Positions 46,504 to 55,826 are shown, numbered from the stretch's first letter. The stretch is 64,000 bases of DNA from RBG-16-34-14 sp963798865 (GCA_963798865.1 CAWCVZ010000009.1:186001-250000), one strand, 5' to 3'. Numbers and translations: made by a program. The notes: generated by a model from the sequence alone, not told the origin.

Positions 46504-47537
46504 ATATCCAGATTACACATGACTATTATTGTTATGAGGGAGTTTATGTAATTAACTCAATGGGTGAGTGCTGGCAAGCTTTCGGAGATAAGCTTTTACA
46601 ATGGTATCCATATTCCTTCGGTCGTGTTTTTGAAGCATGCACAATATCATTACGTGAACTCTTTCTCGTTTATTTTGCTTCAATTGAAAATTTTGAAATC
46701 CCGGGGAATCTAACTAAATGGGCAAAATCAATTGATGGGGAACTATCAGCGAAAGAATTGTCAAGTCGCTGGCTATCCACAAATAATGGTGCTAATTATT
46801 ATTCTGAAATAAAAATACCTGCAATTCTGTACATACCAATGCCTGTTGCGGCAGTATGGAGCGTACGTACTGATAAAAAAGATGAGCATGGAATATTTCT
46901 TAGGAAAAATTATCCTCAATTATATGAAGAACAATTTCATGATCCTGATTTAACTGAGATTGATATGGATTTTCTTTACACAAAGAATTCGATGCCGGAT
47001 TGGATGATACCAAATTTCCTTCCAAACGACTCATTGCAGAACCTGATTAAATATAATCCTGATGTGGCTTCAGTCCGTTATGTACAGGACAGATTTTTAC
47101 CGCCTTCATACCAGGGCTATCTTTTATCAGTCGGGGCCACTTATGTTTTTTCAAATGATGAAGACGGATCTGGTACTTCCATTGGATTAGGATGGGGTTT
47201 CTCAGATGAATTTCTTTTTTTTCTGATTAAACCTTCTCTTATTGTTTCAGCTATGAAATTATTCAGTGATAAACAGGGATGGATAGTGATGGCAAGTGCC
47301 GGAGTCGGATTAAATTTACCAATCTTCAAAATCATTAAACCACACATGGATTTTGGATATGCGTATGGATTCAAATCACCATATAAAGGAAGTGCTGCTG
47401 AATATTCTATTGGATTCGATTCTGAAACTTTACCAATTGGATTTACATATGCAGGTTTGACTTTTGGCTTGAAATATCAGTTCATCTTTTTCGATAAAGT
47501 ATTACAATCACCTGTACTGGAAATTATATTGCATTAA
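46365..47537 (+). CDS. Zinc-dependent phospholipase C / S1-P1 nuclease-like protein, downstream fragment
   Basis: This frame continues the split gene. From about 46365 it reads GNNNNNELLRYALVYEAAAQ, then CYLSDAFSSGHLL, whose D-A-F-S-S-G-H is the zinc-ligand helix of the phospholipase C/P1 fold. The first ATG in this frame is at 46500, which would lose that essential helix. The remaining 345 residues include LYIPMPVAAVW and a C-terminal beta-rich part (YLLSVGATYVFSNDEDG, GLNLPIFKIIKPHMDFGYAYG) that resembles an outer-membrane beta-barrel or beta-sandwich, an unusual attachment for this fold. If the frameshift is real the protein is inactive; if it is a sequencing error this is a full exported hydrolase of about 540 residues. 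Confidence 0.72.
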   Translation, partial: GNNNNNELLRYALVYEAAAQCYLSDAFSSGHLLLQVSDFLAPLNYMNIQITHDYYCYEGVYVINSMGECWQAFGDKLLQWYPYSFGRVFEACTISLRELFLVYFASIENFEIPGNLTKWAKSIDGELSAKELSSRWLSTNNGANYYSEIKIPAILYIPMPVAAVWSVRTDKKDEHGIFLRKNYPQLYEEQFHDPDLTEIDMDFLYTKNSMPDWMIPNFLPNDSLQNLIKYNPDVASVRYVQDRFLPPSYQGYLLSVGATYVFSNDEDGSGTSIGLGWGFSDEFLFFLIKPSLIVSAMKLFSDKQGWIVMASAGVGLNLPIFKIIKPHMDFGYAYGFKSPYKGSAAEYSIGFDSETLPIGFTYAGLTFGLKYQFIFFDKVLQSPVLEIILH

Positions 47538-47567
47538 GTAATACTTAGATTTAAAACTCATTCCAAC

Positions 47568-47822
47568 TTATTTCTTATTTATTTTCTCTTCTATAATTTC
47601 TATTGCTGATTTTATATTTATTATCTTACCAATTGATTCATCATCAATTACAATATCAAATTCCTGTTCAACATCGAGAATCACATCAATAAGATTTGCT
47701 GAGTTTATTTCCAAATCTTTAATGAAGTCTGTATTCTCTGAGAGGTTGTTTAATGCTTCTTCATTTTGTGTATATGGTTTTATAATGGTTTTTAGTTTAG
47801 GGAGAAGTTCTTCATTTTCCAT
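47568..47822 (-). CDS. Acyl carrier protein
   Basis: 84 residues, acidic, four-helix pattern with the phosphopantetheine attachment region DLEINSANLIDVI; Ser41 is the likely carrier site. The usual DSL is replaced by NSA, marking it as a specialised carrier rather than the housekeeping AcpP. It is the last gene of a four-gene - strand cluster and starts 5 bp after the ketosynthase stop, so the two are almost certainly co-translated. Role: carries acyl intermediates for the neighbouring synthase, dehydratase and reductase. Confidence 0.85.
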   Translation of the reverse strand: MENEELLPKLKTIIKPYTQNEEALNNLSENTDFIKDLEINSANLIDVILDVEQEFDIVIDDESIGKIINIKSAIEIIEEKINKK

Positions 47823-47827
47823 GGTAG

Positions 47828-49102
47828 TTAATTATATTTTTTGAAAATAACACAGGCATTTACATCTCCAAAACCGAAGCTGGCTTTAGCGATAATATTT
47901 AATTTTTCAGGAACGATCATACTTTGTGGAATTTTATTTTTATCAATTAGTGATTCGATCTCGGGATGTACATCTTCACAATTTATAGAGGGATAAATAA
48001 ATCCATTCTGTAATTCAATAACTGAAGCAACGCTCTCCACAGCACCTGAAGCAGCTAAACAATGTCCAGTCATAGATTTTAATGAGTTAATATAAGGAAA
48101 ATCTTTTCCTTTTCTTTGAAGAGCTTCGGACCAGTTCTTAACTTCAAGAGAGTCTTTTGAGGTTGCAGTTAAATGACCATCTATGAGATCAATTTCTTTG
48201 GAGCTGATCCCGGCATTTACAACTGCATCTTTAATACATTTTTGAACTGCAATAGAATTAGGTGCAGTCATTGAACCGTCTCCTCTTTGTCCACCCGAAT
48301 TTACAGTTCCCCCTAAATTTCCAGCATAAATTTTGGCACCTCTTTCAATCGCATCATCCAAAGATTCAAGAACTATTGCTGCAGCACCGCTGCCCGGTAC
48401 AAACCCCGAAGCCGAAGTTGACATTGGTCGTGAACCTTTTTCAGGAAAATCATTGAATCTAAATGTCAGCACTTTCAGAGCATCAAATCCTCCCCAGACG
48501 TATGGTCCGTGATCGCTGGTACTTCCGGCAAGCATTCTTTTTGCATTGCCGGATTTTATTCTTTCATAAGCCATAAGCACAGCCTCAGTCCCCGTTGAAC
48601 AAGCAGAAGAATTTGTAGTTACCTGGTTTCCGAAACCAATCATTCCATTTAAATAAGCGCTTATGCCGCTTGCCATTGTTTGCTGTACTGTATTGCTTCC
48701 CAGTTTCCGGACTTGCTTATCATCAACTTTATAAATTGCTTCCCGAACTTTATCAATTCCGGATGTTCCGGCCCCGAAAATTAGTCCGCTTTCCCAGTCA
48801 GGCTCTTCCTCCTCCGAAGTTCTTAATCCGGCATCTTTCCATGCATCAATTCCCGCAATGCAGCCGTAAATTATTCCTGAGCTATTGAAATTTCTTAACT
48901 GAAGTGGAGTAAAATATTTTTGTTTTAGTTCATCGTTAACATCCGGAATCCCGCCTATGCAGCATGAGAAATTCAGATTCTTGAGTTCTTCTAAAAATTT
49001 AATTCCCGATTTACCATTTTTAATTGCCTCAGTAAAAGCAGGTATTCCTGTTCCATTCGGGGCAACAACTCCTAAACCTGTTACAACAACCCGATTATTC
49101 AT
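47828..49102 (-). CDS. Beta-ketoacyl-ACP synthase, FabF-like
   Basis: The Cys-His-His triad is complete: Cys168 in NSSACSTGTEA, His310 in DGHLTATSKDS and His347 in TGHCLAASGAVE, at spacings matching E. coli FabF (163/303/340). The N-terminus VVVTGLGVVAPNGTG and the end AKASFGFGDVNACVIFK are typical of KAS I/II. It elongates acyl chains by condensation with malonyl-ACP. An intact active-site Cys argues against it being a chain-length factor. The neighbouring dedicated acyl carrier protein, dehydratase and reductase suggest a secondary pathway rather than bulk fatty-acid synthesis. 424 residues. Confidence 0.92.
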   Translation of the reverse strand: MNNRVVVTGLGVVAPNGTGIPAFTEAIKNGKSGIKFLEELKNLNFSCCIGGIPDVNDELKQKYFTPLQLRNFNSSGIIYGCIAGIDAWKDAGLRTSEEEEPDWESGLIFGAGTSGIDKVREAIYKVDDKQVRKLGSNTVQQTMASGISAYLNGMIGFGNQVTTNSSACSTGTEAVLMAYERIKSGNAKRMLAGSTSDHGPYVWGGFDALKVLTFRFNDFPEKGSRPMSTSASGFVPGSGAAAIVLESLDDAIERGAKIYAGNLGGTVNSGGQRGDGSMTAPNSIAVQKCIKDAVVNAGISSKEIDLIDGHLTATSKDSLEVKNWSEALQRKGKDFPYINSLKSMTGHCLAASGAVESVASVIELQNGFIYPSINCEDVHPEIESLIDKNKIPQSMIVPEKLNIIAKASFGFGDVNACVIFKKYN

Positions 49103-49172
49103 TCTAAGAATTTCTTTACTATAAGTTTTAAGAAGTTATCCTTAGATATTGCTAAGGATGGCAAAGTAACGA

Positions 49173-49203
49173 TGTCACATTGAGCCTGCCGCTGGTAGGC
49201 AGG
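49173..49203. repeat. Short extragenic palindrome, family member 1
   Basis: Begins with TGTCACATTGAGCCTGCCG and forms a stem CCTGCC (49185-49190) with GGCAGG (49198-49203). The first 19 bases match the palindrome at 59243 in 17 positions, so the two belong to one dispersed repeat family. It sits in the 115-bp gap between two - strand genes of the acyl cluster. Confidence 0.65.
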
Positions 49204-49216
49204 TTGAAGAGTGATG

Positions 49217-49666
49217 TTAACCCGCAGAGAAATCTTTTACCATTCCTGCAATGACACCCTTGCATACTATTTCACCATTCTCATTCTTCATTTGTACATT
49301 GCATTTTAATTTCCCGAAACGGAAAAAAACTTTTTCTGAAATGATGGTTACTTTTTCTTCCGGGAAAACGGGTTTATAAAAATTTACTTCGCTTGAGATT
49401 AAAGCGAGCTGAGGGAATTTGCTTGTGGGATTTTTTTCTTTTATCAGAAAAATTCCAAGACAAACAACTCCAATCTGTGCCATCGTCTCTGTTAAAATTA
49501 CACCGGGAGTTACTGGAAAATTATTGAAATGTCCTGTATAGAAAAATTCATCCTTCCTGTATCTGTATTCACCTTCAATTGAGTTCTCATCAATTTTAGT
49601 GATTGTATCAACAAACAGGAAAGGTTTAGAATAAGGAAGCATCGAAATTATTTCTTCTGGTTTCAT
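49217..49666 (-). CDS. FabZ-like 3-hydroxyacyl-ACP dehydratase (hotdog fold)
   Basis: 149 residues with the FabZ active-site pair His46 (TGHFNNFPVTPG) and Glu60 (LTETMAQIG) at the normal 14-residue spacing. The conserved LPYSKPFLFVD precedes it and the FYKPVFPEEKV strand follows. It removes water from 3-hydroxyacyl-ACP to give the trans-2-enoyl thioester. Within the cluster it would act after the synthase and a ketoreductase, but no classical ketoreductase is present here, so that step must be supplied elsewhere or by the SDR upstream. Confidence 0.87.
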   Translation of the reverse strand: MKPEEIISMLPYSKPFLFVDTITKIDENSIEGEYRYRKDEFFYTGHFNNFPVTPGVILTETMAQIGVVCLGIFLIKEKNPTSKFPQLALISSEVNFYKPVFPEEKVTIISEKVFFRFGKLKCNVQMKNENGEIVCKGVIAGMVKDFSAG

Positions 49667-49769
49667 ATAAAAAACTATAATAAAAATACTATAATATGAT
49701 TATGCAATGCTGAATTTTTACATGCAATATGCATCCATGCAATAATGCATTTAAGTGTTGGTTTCTTTA

Positions 49770-50567
49770 CTAAGAAATATGTTCTCCACCATCAACCGAA
49801 ATTATTGAACCGTTGATCCACGAAGCTTCATCTAAAGCAAGTAGGTAAACTACATTCGCAACATCTTCAGGTGTAGTTAATCTCTTAAATGGATTTCGTT
49901 TTTTTGTTATCTCTTTTAATTGTTCACTGCCGGGAATCATACGGAATGATTGTGTATCTGTAACTCCTGCCTGGATACAATTAGCACGTAATCCAAAAGG
50001 TGCGAACTCTAATGCAATATTTCTTGTTATTGCCTCCAATGCAGCTTTTGCTGCTGAAACCGCAGCATAATTCTTCCAGGCTTTTTGATTTCCTTCACTT
50101 GTAAAGCTTATAACTCTTGCATCATTGGAGAATAATTTATTATCGAAAATAATTTTTGTCCAATCATAAAGATTAATTCCCATTGCTTCAATTGTTAAAT
50201 GAAAATCATCATTCTGTAGAGCAGGAACACTTTCTGAAATCATTGGCTTTAAATTACCTTTTGCAATGCTGTGCAGCAGCACTCTTATTTTTTCTCCGGG
50301 ATTTAAATTCTCTTTTATTTTAGAAATAATCTGTGACCTGTTTTCGGGCTGCAAAGCATCTGAATTAAAAGATACTAAACTAACTTTTTCTGAAATAATT
50401 TGATTGAAGTGTTTTTCTATCCCGGGGATGTCGGCTTTTCTGTCACGGTGCACAACAAAAATATTCATCCCTTCTTTAGCAAGCTTTTTAGCAGATGCAA
50501 GACCCAAACCGCTTGAACCTCCTAAAATAAGTGCCCAATAGTTTTTATCTTTAAAATCTTTTGCCAT
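49770..50567 (-). CDS. FabI-like short-chain dehydrogenase (probable enoyl-ACP reductase)
   Basis: 265 residues. The Rossmann start WALILGGSSGLGLASAKKL has the classical SDR glycine motif, but the active site reads Y-A-A-V-S-A-A-K with Tyr167 and Lys174, a Tyr-x6-Lys spacing characteristic of FabI enoyl reductases instead of the Tyr-x3-Lys of ketoreductases. LLHSIAKGNLKPM also corresponds to the HSIA motif of FabI. The C-terminus NGSIISVDGGEHIS is normal. I therefore favour reduction of the enoyl thioester with NAD(P)H, while leaving a ketoreductase role open. It is the first gene of the four-gene acyl cluster. Confidence 0.82.
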   Translation of the reverse strand: MAKDFKDKNYWALILGGSSGLGLASAKKLAKEGMNIFVVHRDRKADIPGIEKHFNQIISEKVSLVSFNSDALQPENRSQIISKIKENLNPGEKIRVLLHSIAKGNLKPMISESVPALQNDDFHLTIEAMGINLYDWTKIIFDNKLFSNDARVISFTSEGNQKAWKNYAAVSAAKAALEAITRNIALEFAPFGLRANCIQAGVTDTQSFRMIPGSEQLKEITKKRNPFKRLTTPEDVANVVYLLALDEASWINGSIISVDGGEHIS

Positions 50568-50706
50568 ATAGTGAATGAAATGTTGATGTGATAATATGAA
50601 ATAAAAATAAATTAAACCAATGGTTTGTACAAATAAGAAACCCGGTAAAATGGTATTTGATACTTTTAAGGAAGGATTATATTAATTAATTTCCGATTAA
50701 ATTCGT

Positions 50707-52659
50707 TTATTTTTTTTGGAATTGAGATTTCAAAATTAACTTTTCATTATTTTCTACATTCGGACTTTTCGCCTGATATTTTTTGAAAGCAACTGAAAAT
50801 ACGGAACCTATATTTTTTTCGCTTTGAACATTGATTTCCGCATTATTTATTTCAACATATTTTTTAACCAGTGCAAGGCCCAGTCCATTTCCTTCATATT
50901 GTCTTTTCTGTCCCGCATCTTCCTGTGAGAAAGGAGAGAAGATACGATCCATATACTCCTTGGTCATTCCAATTCCAGTATCCTTAATTGAGATATTAAT
51001 AAAATCATTATCACGGTTTTCAATTGAGATGGTTACTGATCCCTGGTGAGTATATTTTATAGAATTTCCTATCAGGTTCTGAAATATCTGATTAGTGGTG
51101 TACAAGTCGCAATAAATGTATGGCTCTTTTGAAGTGCATCTGAAATTTAATTCCAGGTTTTTTTCGTCACCAAGTGGTTTAAATTCTCTTATAAGTTTTG
51201 CAAGTTCAGCTTCAATATTTACAGGATCAAAATCGGGTTTGTAATTTCCAGTTTGGACAGCAGACATATTCAGTATCATATCTATTGTTCTTAGAAGCCG
51301 TTTTCCTGCACTATCAACAGAACTGATGATAATCTGAGAATCTTCATTATTTTTATCTATCTCATCAGCTAAAATAGGTACTGCAGTTAGAATAGCATTT
51401 AGAGGTGTCCTGATTTCGTGAGACATCTGAGCAAGAAAAGCACTTTTAAGCCTGTTAGATTCTTCAGCTTTTTCTAAAGCAAGCATTAAATCTTTTTGTG
51501 TTTTTTTAATGTCGGTAATATCCAGTGTTTGAACTATTGTATGCTGCGGAATTGATTTATCATCATAAATTGTTACACATTTTGCAATAACAATAATTTT
51601 ATCTTTGTTCTTTTTTACCATTACTCTTTCAGCATTAAGGTCGTAATAATTCAGATGTATCTGATCTGATGCAGTTAAAAATGTTGTTTCACTTAAATTT
51701 TCGAAGAGTAATTTTATATGAGCATCAATTAATTCACGCCTTTGAAAACCTGTTATATCACAGAATGCTTTATTAACATTGATAATCTTGTTAGAAGGCG
51801 AAATAATAAACATACCAATTGGAGCATTTTCGAAAACCAGTCCAAATTGCTCTTCACTTTTATAAAGTGATAACTCAACTTTTTTGCGTTGATTAATCTC
51901 ACTACCCACTTCATAAATTTTTTCTTTAAATACAGCACCTAATTTTGAATTAAGAGAATTAATACGGTTCGATTTTACATCAAGGTCAAAAAGAACCGAA
52001 TTAATTTTTTCTGCAAGAAGTCCTATTTCATTATTATAGGTGTAATCAATTTTAATTTCTTTGTCGCCGTTAATAATTCTATCAAGTGTTGAAGTTAGCT
52101 TTGTTATTGGTTTGAATGACATGGCACTAAAGAAGTATGTAATTATCACTACAATCAGGAATATGCCAAGCCCCAATAATGCCATTAAGAATTTTGTTTT
52201 ATTCAGGTTAGTTAATGTTTCTGATGCATCATATCCTAAATAAATTTTGCCAAGCTCCGTATTGCCAGAAATTACAGGCAGGGAAACTTTAAATATCGGG
52301 TTGTCTTCGGAAATGTCAGTGGAATTTTCTTTTATTAAATATTGATTTTGTTCTGCAACGCTAATATTTATAGTGTCTATTATGCTGCCGTCACTGCTTT
52401 TCACTATTAGATATAGAGCCTTGTTCAGATTAACTAATTTATTTAATGTTTCTTTGTCATTTGTTTTTAATGTTTGGAATGCTTCGGGATTTTGTTTGAG
52501 AAAATTTGAAAACACCTCGGACTTATAAATATATTTTTCGTATCCATCAGCCTCGGATATTTTGAATATATATATAGAGATTGAAGCTAATATTATTAGG
52601 ATAAATATTGAAAATTCAATCGTAATTTTTAATTGAAGTTTCCGGGATTTTTTGTTCAT
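50707..52659 (-). CDS. Membrane PAS-domain sensor histidine kinase
   Basis: Order of domains: an N-terminal helix (FSIFILIILASISIYIF), a periplasmic Cache-like sensor region of about 120 residues, a second helix (FLMALLGLGIFLIVVIITYFF), and HAMP (SFKPITKLTSTLDRI...NNEIGLLAEKI). A PAS domain follows (SEEQFGLVFENAPIGMFIISPSNKI, in two parts here), then HisKA with His414 in QMSHEIRTPLNAI and an ATPase domain (QNLIGNSIKYT, DTGIGM, GNGLGLALVKKY). No receiver domain is attached and no regulator gene is adjacent, so it is an orphan kinase; the single-domain receiver at 29094 could be a partner. 650 residues. Confidence 0.92.
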   Translation of the reverse strand: MNKKSRKLQLKITIEFSIFILIILASISIYIFKISEADGYEKYIYKSEVFSNFLKQNPEAFQTLKTNDKETLNKLVNLNKALYLIVKSSDGSIIDTINISVAEQNQYLIKENSTDISEDNPIFKVSLPVISGNTELGKIYLGYDASETLTNLNKTKFLMALLGLGIFLIVVIITYFFSAMSFKPITKLTSTLDRIINGDKEIKIDYTYNNEIGLLAEKINSVLFDLDVKSNRINSLNSKLGAVFKEKIYEVGSEINQRKKVELSLYKSEEQFGLVFENAPIGMFIISPSNKIINVNKAFCDITGFQRRELIDAHIKLLFENLSETTFLTASDQIHLNYYDLNAERVMVKKNKDKIIVIAKCVTIYDDKSIPQHTIVQTLDITDIKKTQKDLMLALEKAEESNRLKSAFLAQMSHEIRTPLNAILTAVPILADEIDKNNEDSQIIISSVDSAGKRLLRTIDMILNMSAVQTGNYKPDFDPVNIEAELAKLIREFKPLGDEKNLELNFRCTSKEPYIYCDLYTTNQIFQNLIGNSIKYTHQGSVTISIENRDNDFINISIKDTGIGMTKEYMDRIFSPFSQEDAGQKRQYEGNGLGLALVKKYVEINNAEINVQSEKNIGSVFSVAFKKYQAKSPNVENNEKLILKSQFQKK

Positions 52660-52993
52660 TTTCTTTGATAAAAGATTTACTTAGTTAAGTTCAACAAATG
52701 TGCCGATTAAACGTAGACTTTTTGTGATTTCGAAGGTTACCTCCATCCCAGAATGAGAATATGTAATTATTATGGATAAAATTTTGAGATTGGGGAATCA
52801 ATCAGACCAAAAGCATTTTCTTTTTTCATCAACAGCTTTGAGAAAAAATCATCAGGTTTTGGAATAGAATTATTTTTGTAAAGATTGACCCGGATTTAAA
52901 ATCTGTCGGATAAAAAAATATAGCCCGCCATTCAAGGCGGGGATAAAAGAGATTACAAAATATTATAGGCTTTAATCACAATAAATTTTTAGT
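52660..52993. other. 334-bp intergenic region
   Basis: Apart from the terminator of the UPF0182 gene I see no coding frame, RNA gene or repeat here. It should also contain the promoter of the histidine kinase gene, which I could not place. Confidence 0.5.
52912..52941 (-). terminator. Rho-independent terminator of the UPF0182 gene
   Basis: CCCGCC (52924-52929) pairs with GGCGGG (52936-52941). On the - strand the hairpin is followed by CTATATTTTTTT, so it faces the leftward UPF0182 gene ending at 52994. Confidence 0.75.
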
Positions 52994-55315
52994 TTACTTT
53001 TCCTTAGATAGTTCCTGTAAAATTCTCTGGAGCTTTTGCAATTCTTTTGCAGCTTCTTCAAATCTTTTTTCTCCCTGCAGCTTCAGGTAATCGTTAAAAG
53101 CATTATTGGCTTCCTTTATTTGATCTGAAACTGAAATTTGCGGCTGTTCTTTTGTTACAAGGTTTTTTTCTCCCATAGGGATTTCTTTTACTGTTTCACC
53201 GAACAAACCATTTAAAGCTTCTCCAAAAGTTGGTGCATAGCTTAGGTTATCATCATGCATAACAGCAACAAGTCTCAACTCAGGGTAAGCTGCAGTTTCT
53301 GCCTGCAGATAGATTGGCTCAACATAAATCAGTGTATTCTCAACAGGAATTGCGAGAACATTTCCGCGAATAACATTAGAGCCTCTCTGATTCCACAAGG
53401 ATAATTGTCCCGAAAGAAAACTGTCCTGGTCTATTTTAGTCTCAACCTGCTGGGGACCAAGAACTCTCTTATCTTTAGGAAATTTATATGCAATGAATTT
53501 TCCGTAATTATCAGAGTCGCACATAGCGGCAATCCATCCTATCATAACCTGCCTGTTCTTTGGAGTGAAAGGAAGAATAAGTACAAACTCAGGTTTGTTG
53601 TTTCCCGGCAGTTCCCACATTATATAGTATGGTGCAACAGGCTGAACTTTCCCATAATATTGTTCAGTCGCTCTTATCCAAAGATCTTCCTGGTTATAAA
53701 AAACAGTCGGGTCGGTCATATGATATTTTGCATACATAAGCCCCTGCACAAGCAGAAAATCAACCGGGTATCTTACATGTTCCCTCAATTCTGCCGGCAT
53801 TTTATCTTTGGATTTGAACATCCCGGGAAAAATTTTAGACCAGACTTTAATTAAAGGATCTTTTTCATCAAAGATGTAAAAATCAACCGAGCCGTTGAAA
53901 GCATCAACTACAACCTTGACCGAATTCCGCATATAATTTTCGCCATCAAGTTCCGGAGCAGTTTGATTTGTCAGCACACGATTTGTTTCACCTTCTTTAT
54001 AACTGATATTCTCAGTTGAATTAAAAGTTGAACTGTACGGAAAATAATTTGAAGTTGTGTAAGCATCAATTATCCAGTAGAGTTTCCCGTCTGCTAGAAC
54101 TATATATGGATCACCATCAAAAGTTAAAAAGGGAGCGAGAGTTTTTACTCTTTCCTCTATCTGGCGGTGAAACATAATCCTGCTCTTCGATGTAGGATAA
54201 CCTGAAAAGAAAAGCTGGGTTCCGTCAAACATCCACCCGAATAAAAATTTTCTCCAGATGTTTGAAATTTCCACACCGCCTGTCCCTGGATATTTGATAT
54301 AAACATTATTCTCTCCGCTCGGGTAATCAAATTCAGATTCAGTTGTATTTACAATAACGTGTGAGTCAGTTAGTTCACCGTAATAAATCTGCGGGCGTTC
54401 AACTTTTAGTTCTTTGTAAGAGCTTTGAGGAGGAATATCTTTTATTAAAAGGTTAGGAAGTCCTTCGGGTGTAAAATCGCTTACTGTGGTTAATGTTATT
54501 CCATAGCCGTGAGTGTATTTAAATCTCTGGTTTACAAAAGTCTGGCTCTGCTGCGGAAGATTAGATGCTTCCATTTCGCGTGCGGAAACCATAACCTGGT
54601 TATACATTCCGGCATAACTGTAGCGGTCAATATCTACATCTGCAAATTCATAATACAATCTTATTTCCTGGAACTGTTTGTACACTGCATCGAGAGCGCG
54701 CCAGTCCCACAAGCGGATATTATCAAAAGTAGCGCTGTTGTTCTTTACCATTTCCCTGTTAAAATTTTCTGAGACAGGAAATTCTTTTTCATTAATATTG
54801 TTAAGATTATATGCATACCTCGTTAGCTTAATGTTGTTTTCAATATAAGGTCTTTCAAAAGTAATCTCGTTTGGTCCAACGCGCAGCCACTGGAATATTC
54901 CCGGGATTATACTTAAACCCAGCAGCCAGATAATTAAAATTGAACCTGCTGCGCTTGCAAGCAGCACCGGTTCCGAATGAATATTTTTTATTCCAAGCTT
55001 GTAATAAAATTTCTGAACAGCATTGCGTGCGGGTTTTATTAAAAGAGCTAATCCTAACAGAACCATTAAAATTATTATTACATTGTAAGCAGGTAAAATG
55101 ATGTTGACATCTGTCCAGCCGGGACCTTTAACCACCCCCGTTTCCGAGAACATTAAATGATAACGTGCGAGAAATTTTCCGAATGCAAGAACAAAAATTA
55201 CTATCACCCCGTTTCTTAAAATCCCCCGGTGAAGTTTTGCCTGTTCGTTAAGATTTAATTCCTGCAAAATTAAAATTGATATTTCCGCCGGGATCAATTC
55301 TGAAATATGTAGCAA
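52994..55315 (-). CDS. UPF0182 family membrane protein, C-terminal fragment (frame-disrupted)
   Basis: Carries most of a UPF0182 (COG1615) protein: ARYHLMFSETGVVKGPGWTDV, two or three more membrane helices, then the large extracytoplasmic domain with FERPYIENNIKLTRYAYNL, RLWDWRALDAVYKQFQEIR, GYGITLTTVSDF and GNVLAIPVENTLIYVEPIY. The first residues before ELNLNEQAKLHRG come from out-of-frame reading. UPF0182 proteins are normally single chains of about 900 residues; the N-terminal helices are in the overlapping frame (next entry). Removing one base near 55252 would give FAGIKLNEQAKLH and a continuous protein. Function of the family is unknown. A lysine- and glutamate-rich coiled tail ends the protein. 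Confidence 0.85.
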   Translation of the reverse strand: MLHISELIPAEISILILQELNLNEQAKLHRGILRNGVIVIFVLAFGKFLARYHLMFSETGVVKGPGWTDVNIILPAYNVIIILMVLLGLALLIKPARNAVQKFYYKLGIKNIHSEPVLLASAAGSILIIWLLGLSIIPGIFQWLRVGPNEITFERPYIENNIKLTRYAYNLNNINEKEFPVSENFNREMVKNNSATFDNIRLWDWRALDAVYKQFQEIRLYYEFADVDIDRYSYAGMYNQVMVSAREMEASNLPQQSQTFVNQRFKYTHGYGITLTTVSDFTPEGLPNLLIKDIPPQSSYKELKVERPQIYYGELTDSHVIVNTTESEFDYPSGENNVYIKYPGTGGVEISNIWRKFLFGWMFDGTQLFFSGYPTSKSRIMFHRQIEERVKTLAPFLTFDGDPYIVLADGKLYWIIDAYTTSNYFPYSSTFNSTENISYKEGETNRVLTNQTAPELDGENYMRNSVKVVVDAFNGSVDFYIFDEKDPLIKVWSKIFPGMFKSKDKMPAELREHVRYPVDFLLVQGLMYAKYHMTDPTVFYNQEDLWIRATEQYYGKVQPVAPYYIMWELPGNNKPEFVLILPFTPKNRQVMIGWIAAMCDSDNYGKFIAYKFPKDKRVLGPQQVETKIDQDSFLSGQLSLWNQRGSNVIRGNVLAIPVENTLIYVEPIYLQAETAAYPELRLVAVMHDDNLSYAPTFGEALNGLFGETVKEIPMGEKNLVTKEQPQISVSDQIKEANNAFNDYLKLQGEKRFEEAAKELQKLQRILQELSKEK

Positions 55316-55826
55316 GTATTAATGCTGCAAGGCTCAGAAATGTAATAAGAAGAAGGATAACATTTATCTTATCTAAAAAAGGGAGAATGAAAAAATAAAA
55401 CCCTGCGTTCATATTAAGGATTGGATCGACGATCTCTGTATTTTCCATGTTAATGAACTTTAAAAGGGTTTGCCAGCTTGCAAGTCCCCACGCTCCGCCT
55501 ATTACAAACCCGACTGTCCAGATTAAAAACTTAAAATATTTTGAAGGTATCGCCGCAGTTAATATCCACATAAAAAGCCAGCCGAGCAGTGCACCTGCCA
55601 AACCAAAACCAACTAATGCTGACTGATAAACCCAGAAGCGGTCGCTGTAACCAAGAGCGTTGAACCAGAGCATCTCTCCCCAGAAATTGAGTGAGCTGAA
55701 AAAGAGATATGTGAAAAGTGCAATAAAAGCACCGGTAATTATTTTTTTCTTGTTGCCGTTTCTGAAACCTTTAATAATAAAGAATGCAGCCGCGGCGATA
55801 AGGACTAAGATTATTGCTGTATACAT
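55248..55826 (-). CDS. UPF0182 family membrane protein, N-terminal fragment
   Basis: 192 residues with four or five membrane helices (AIILVLIAAAAFFIIKGF, IITGAFIALFTYLFFSSLNF, AGALLGWLFMWILTAAI, VILLLITFLSLAALILATYF) and the text WGEMLWFNALGYSDRFW, which is the conserved N-terminal part of UPF0182. Coding sense ends near NINFNFAGIK, after which the frame stops. It overlaps the C-terminal fragment by 68 bp in another frame. Translation starts at ATG 55826. Confidence 0.82.
   Translation of the reverse strand: MYTAIILVLIAAAAFFIIKGFRNGNKKKIITGAFIALFTYLFFSSLNFWGEMLWFNALGYSDRFWVYQSALVGFGLAGALLGWLFMWILTAAIPSKYFKFLIWTVGFVIGGAWGLASWQTLLKFINMENTEIVDPILNMNAGFYFFILPFLDKINVILLLITFLSLAALILATYFRIDPGGNINFNFAGIKS

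Noticed and set aside
53405..53854. 149-codon + frame
   Set aside because: Antisense to the conserved UPF0182 exterior domain.
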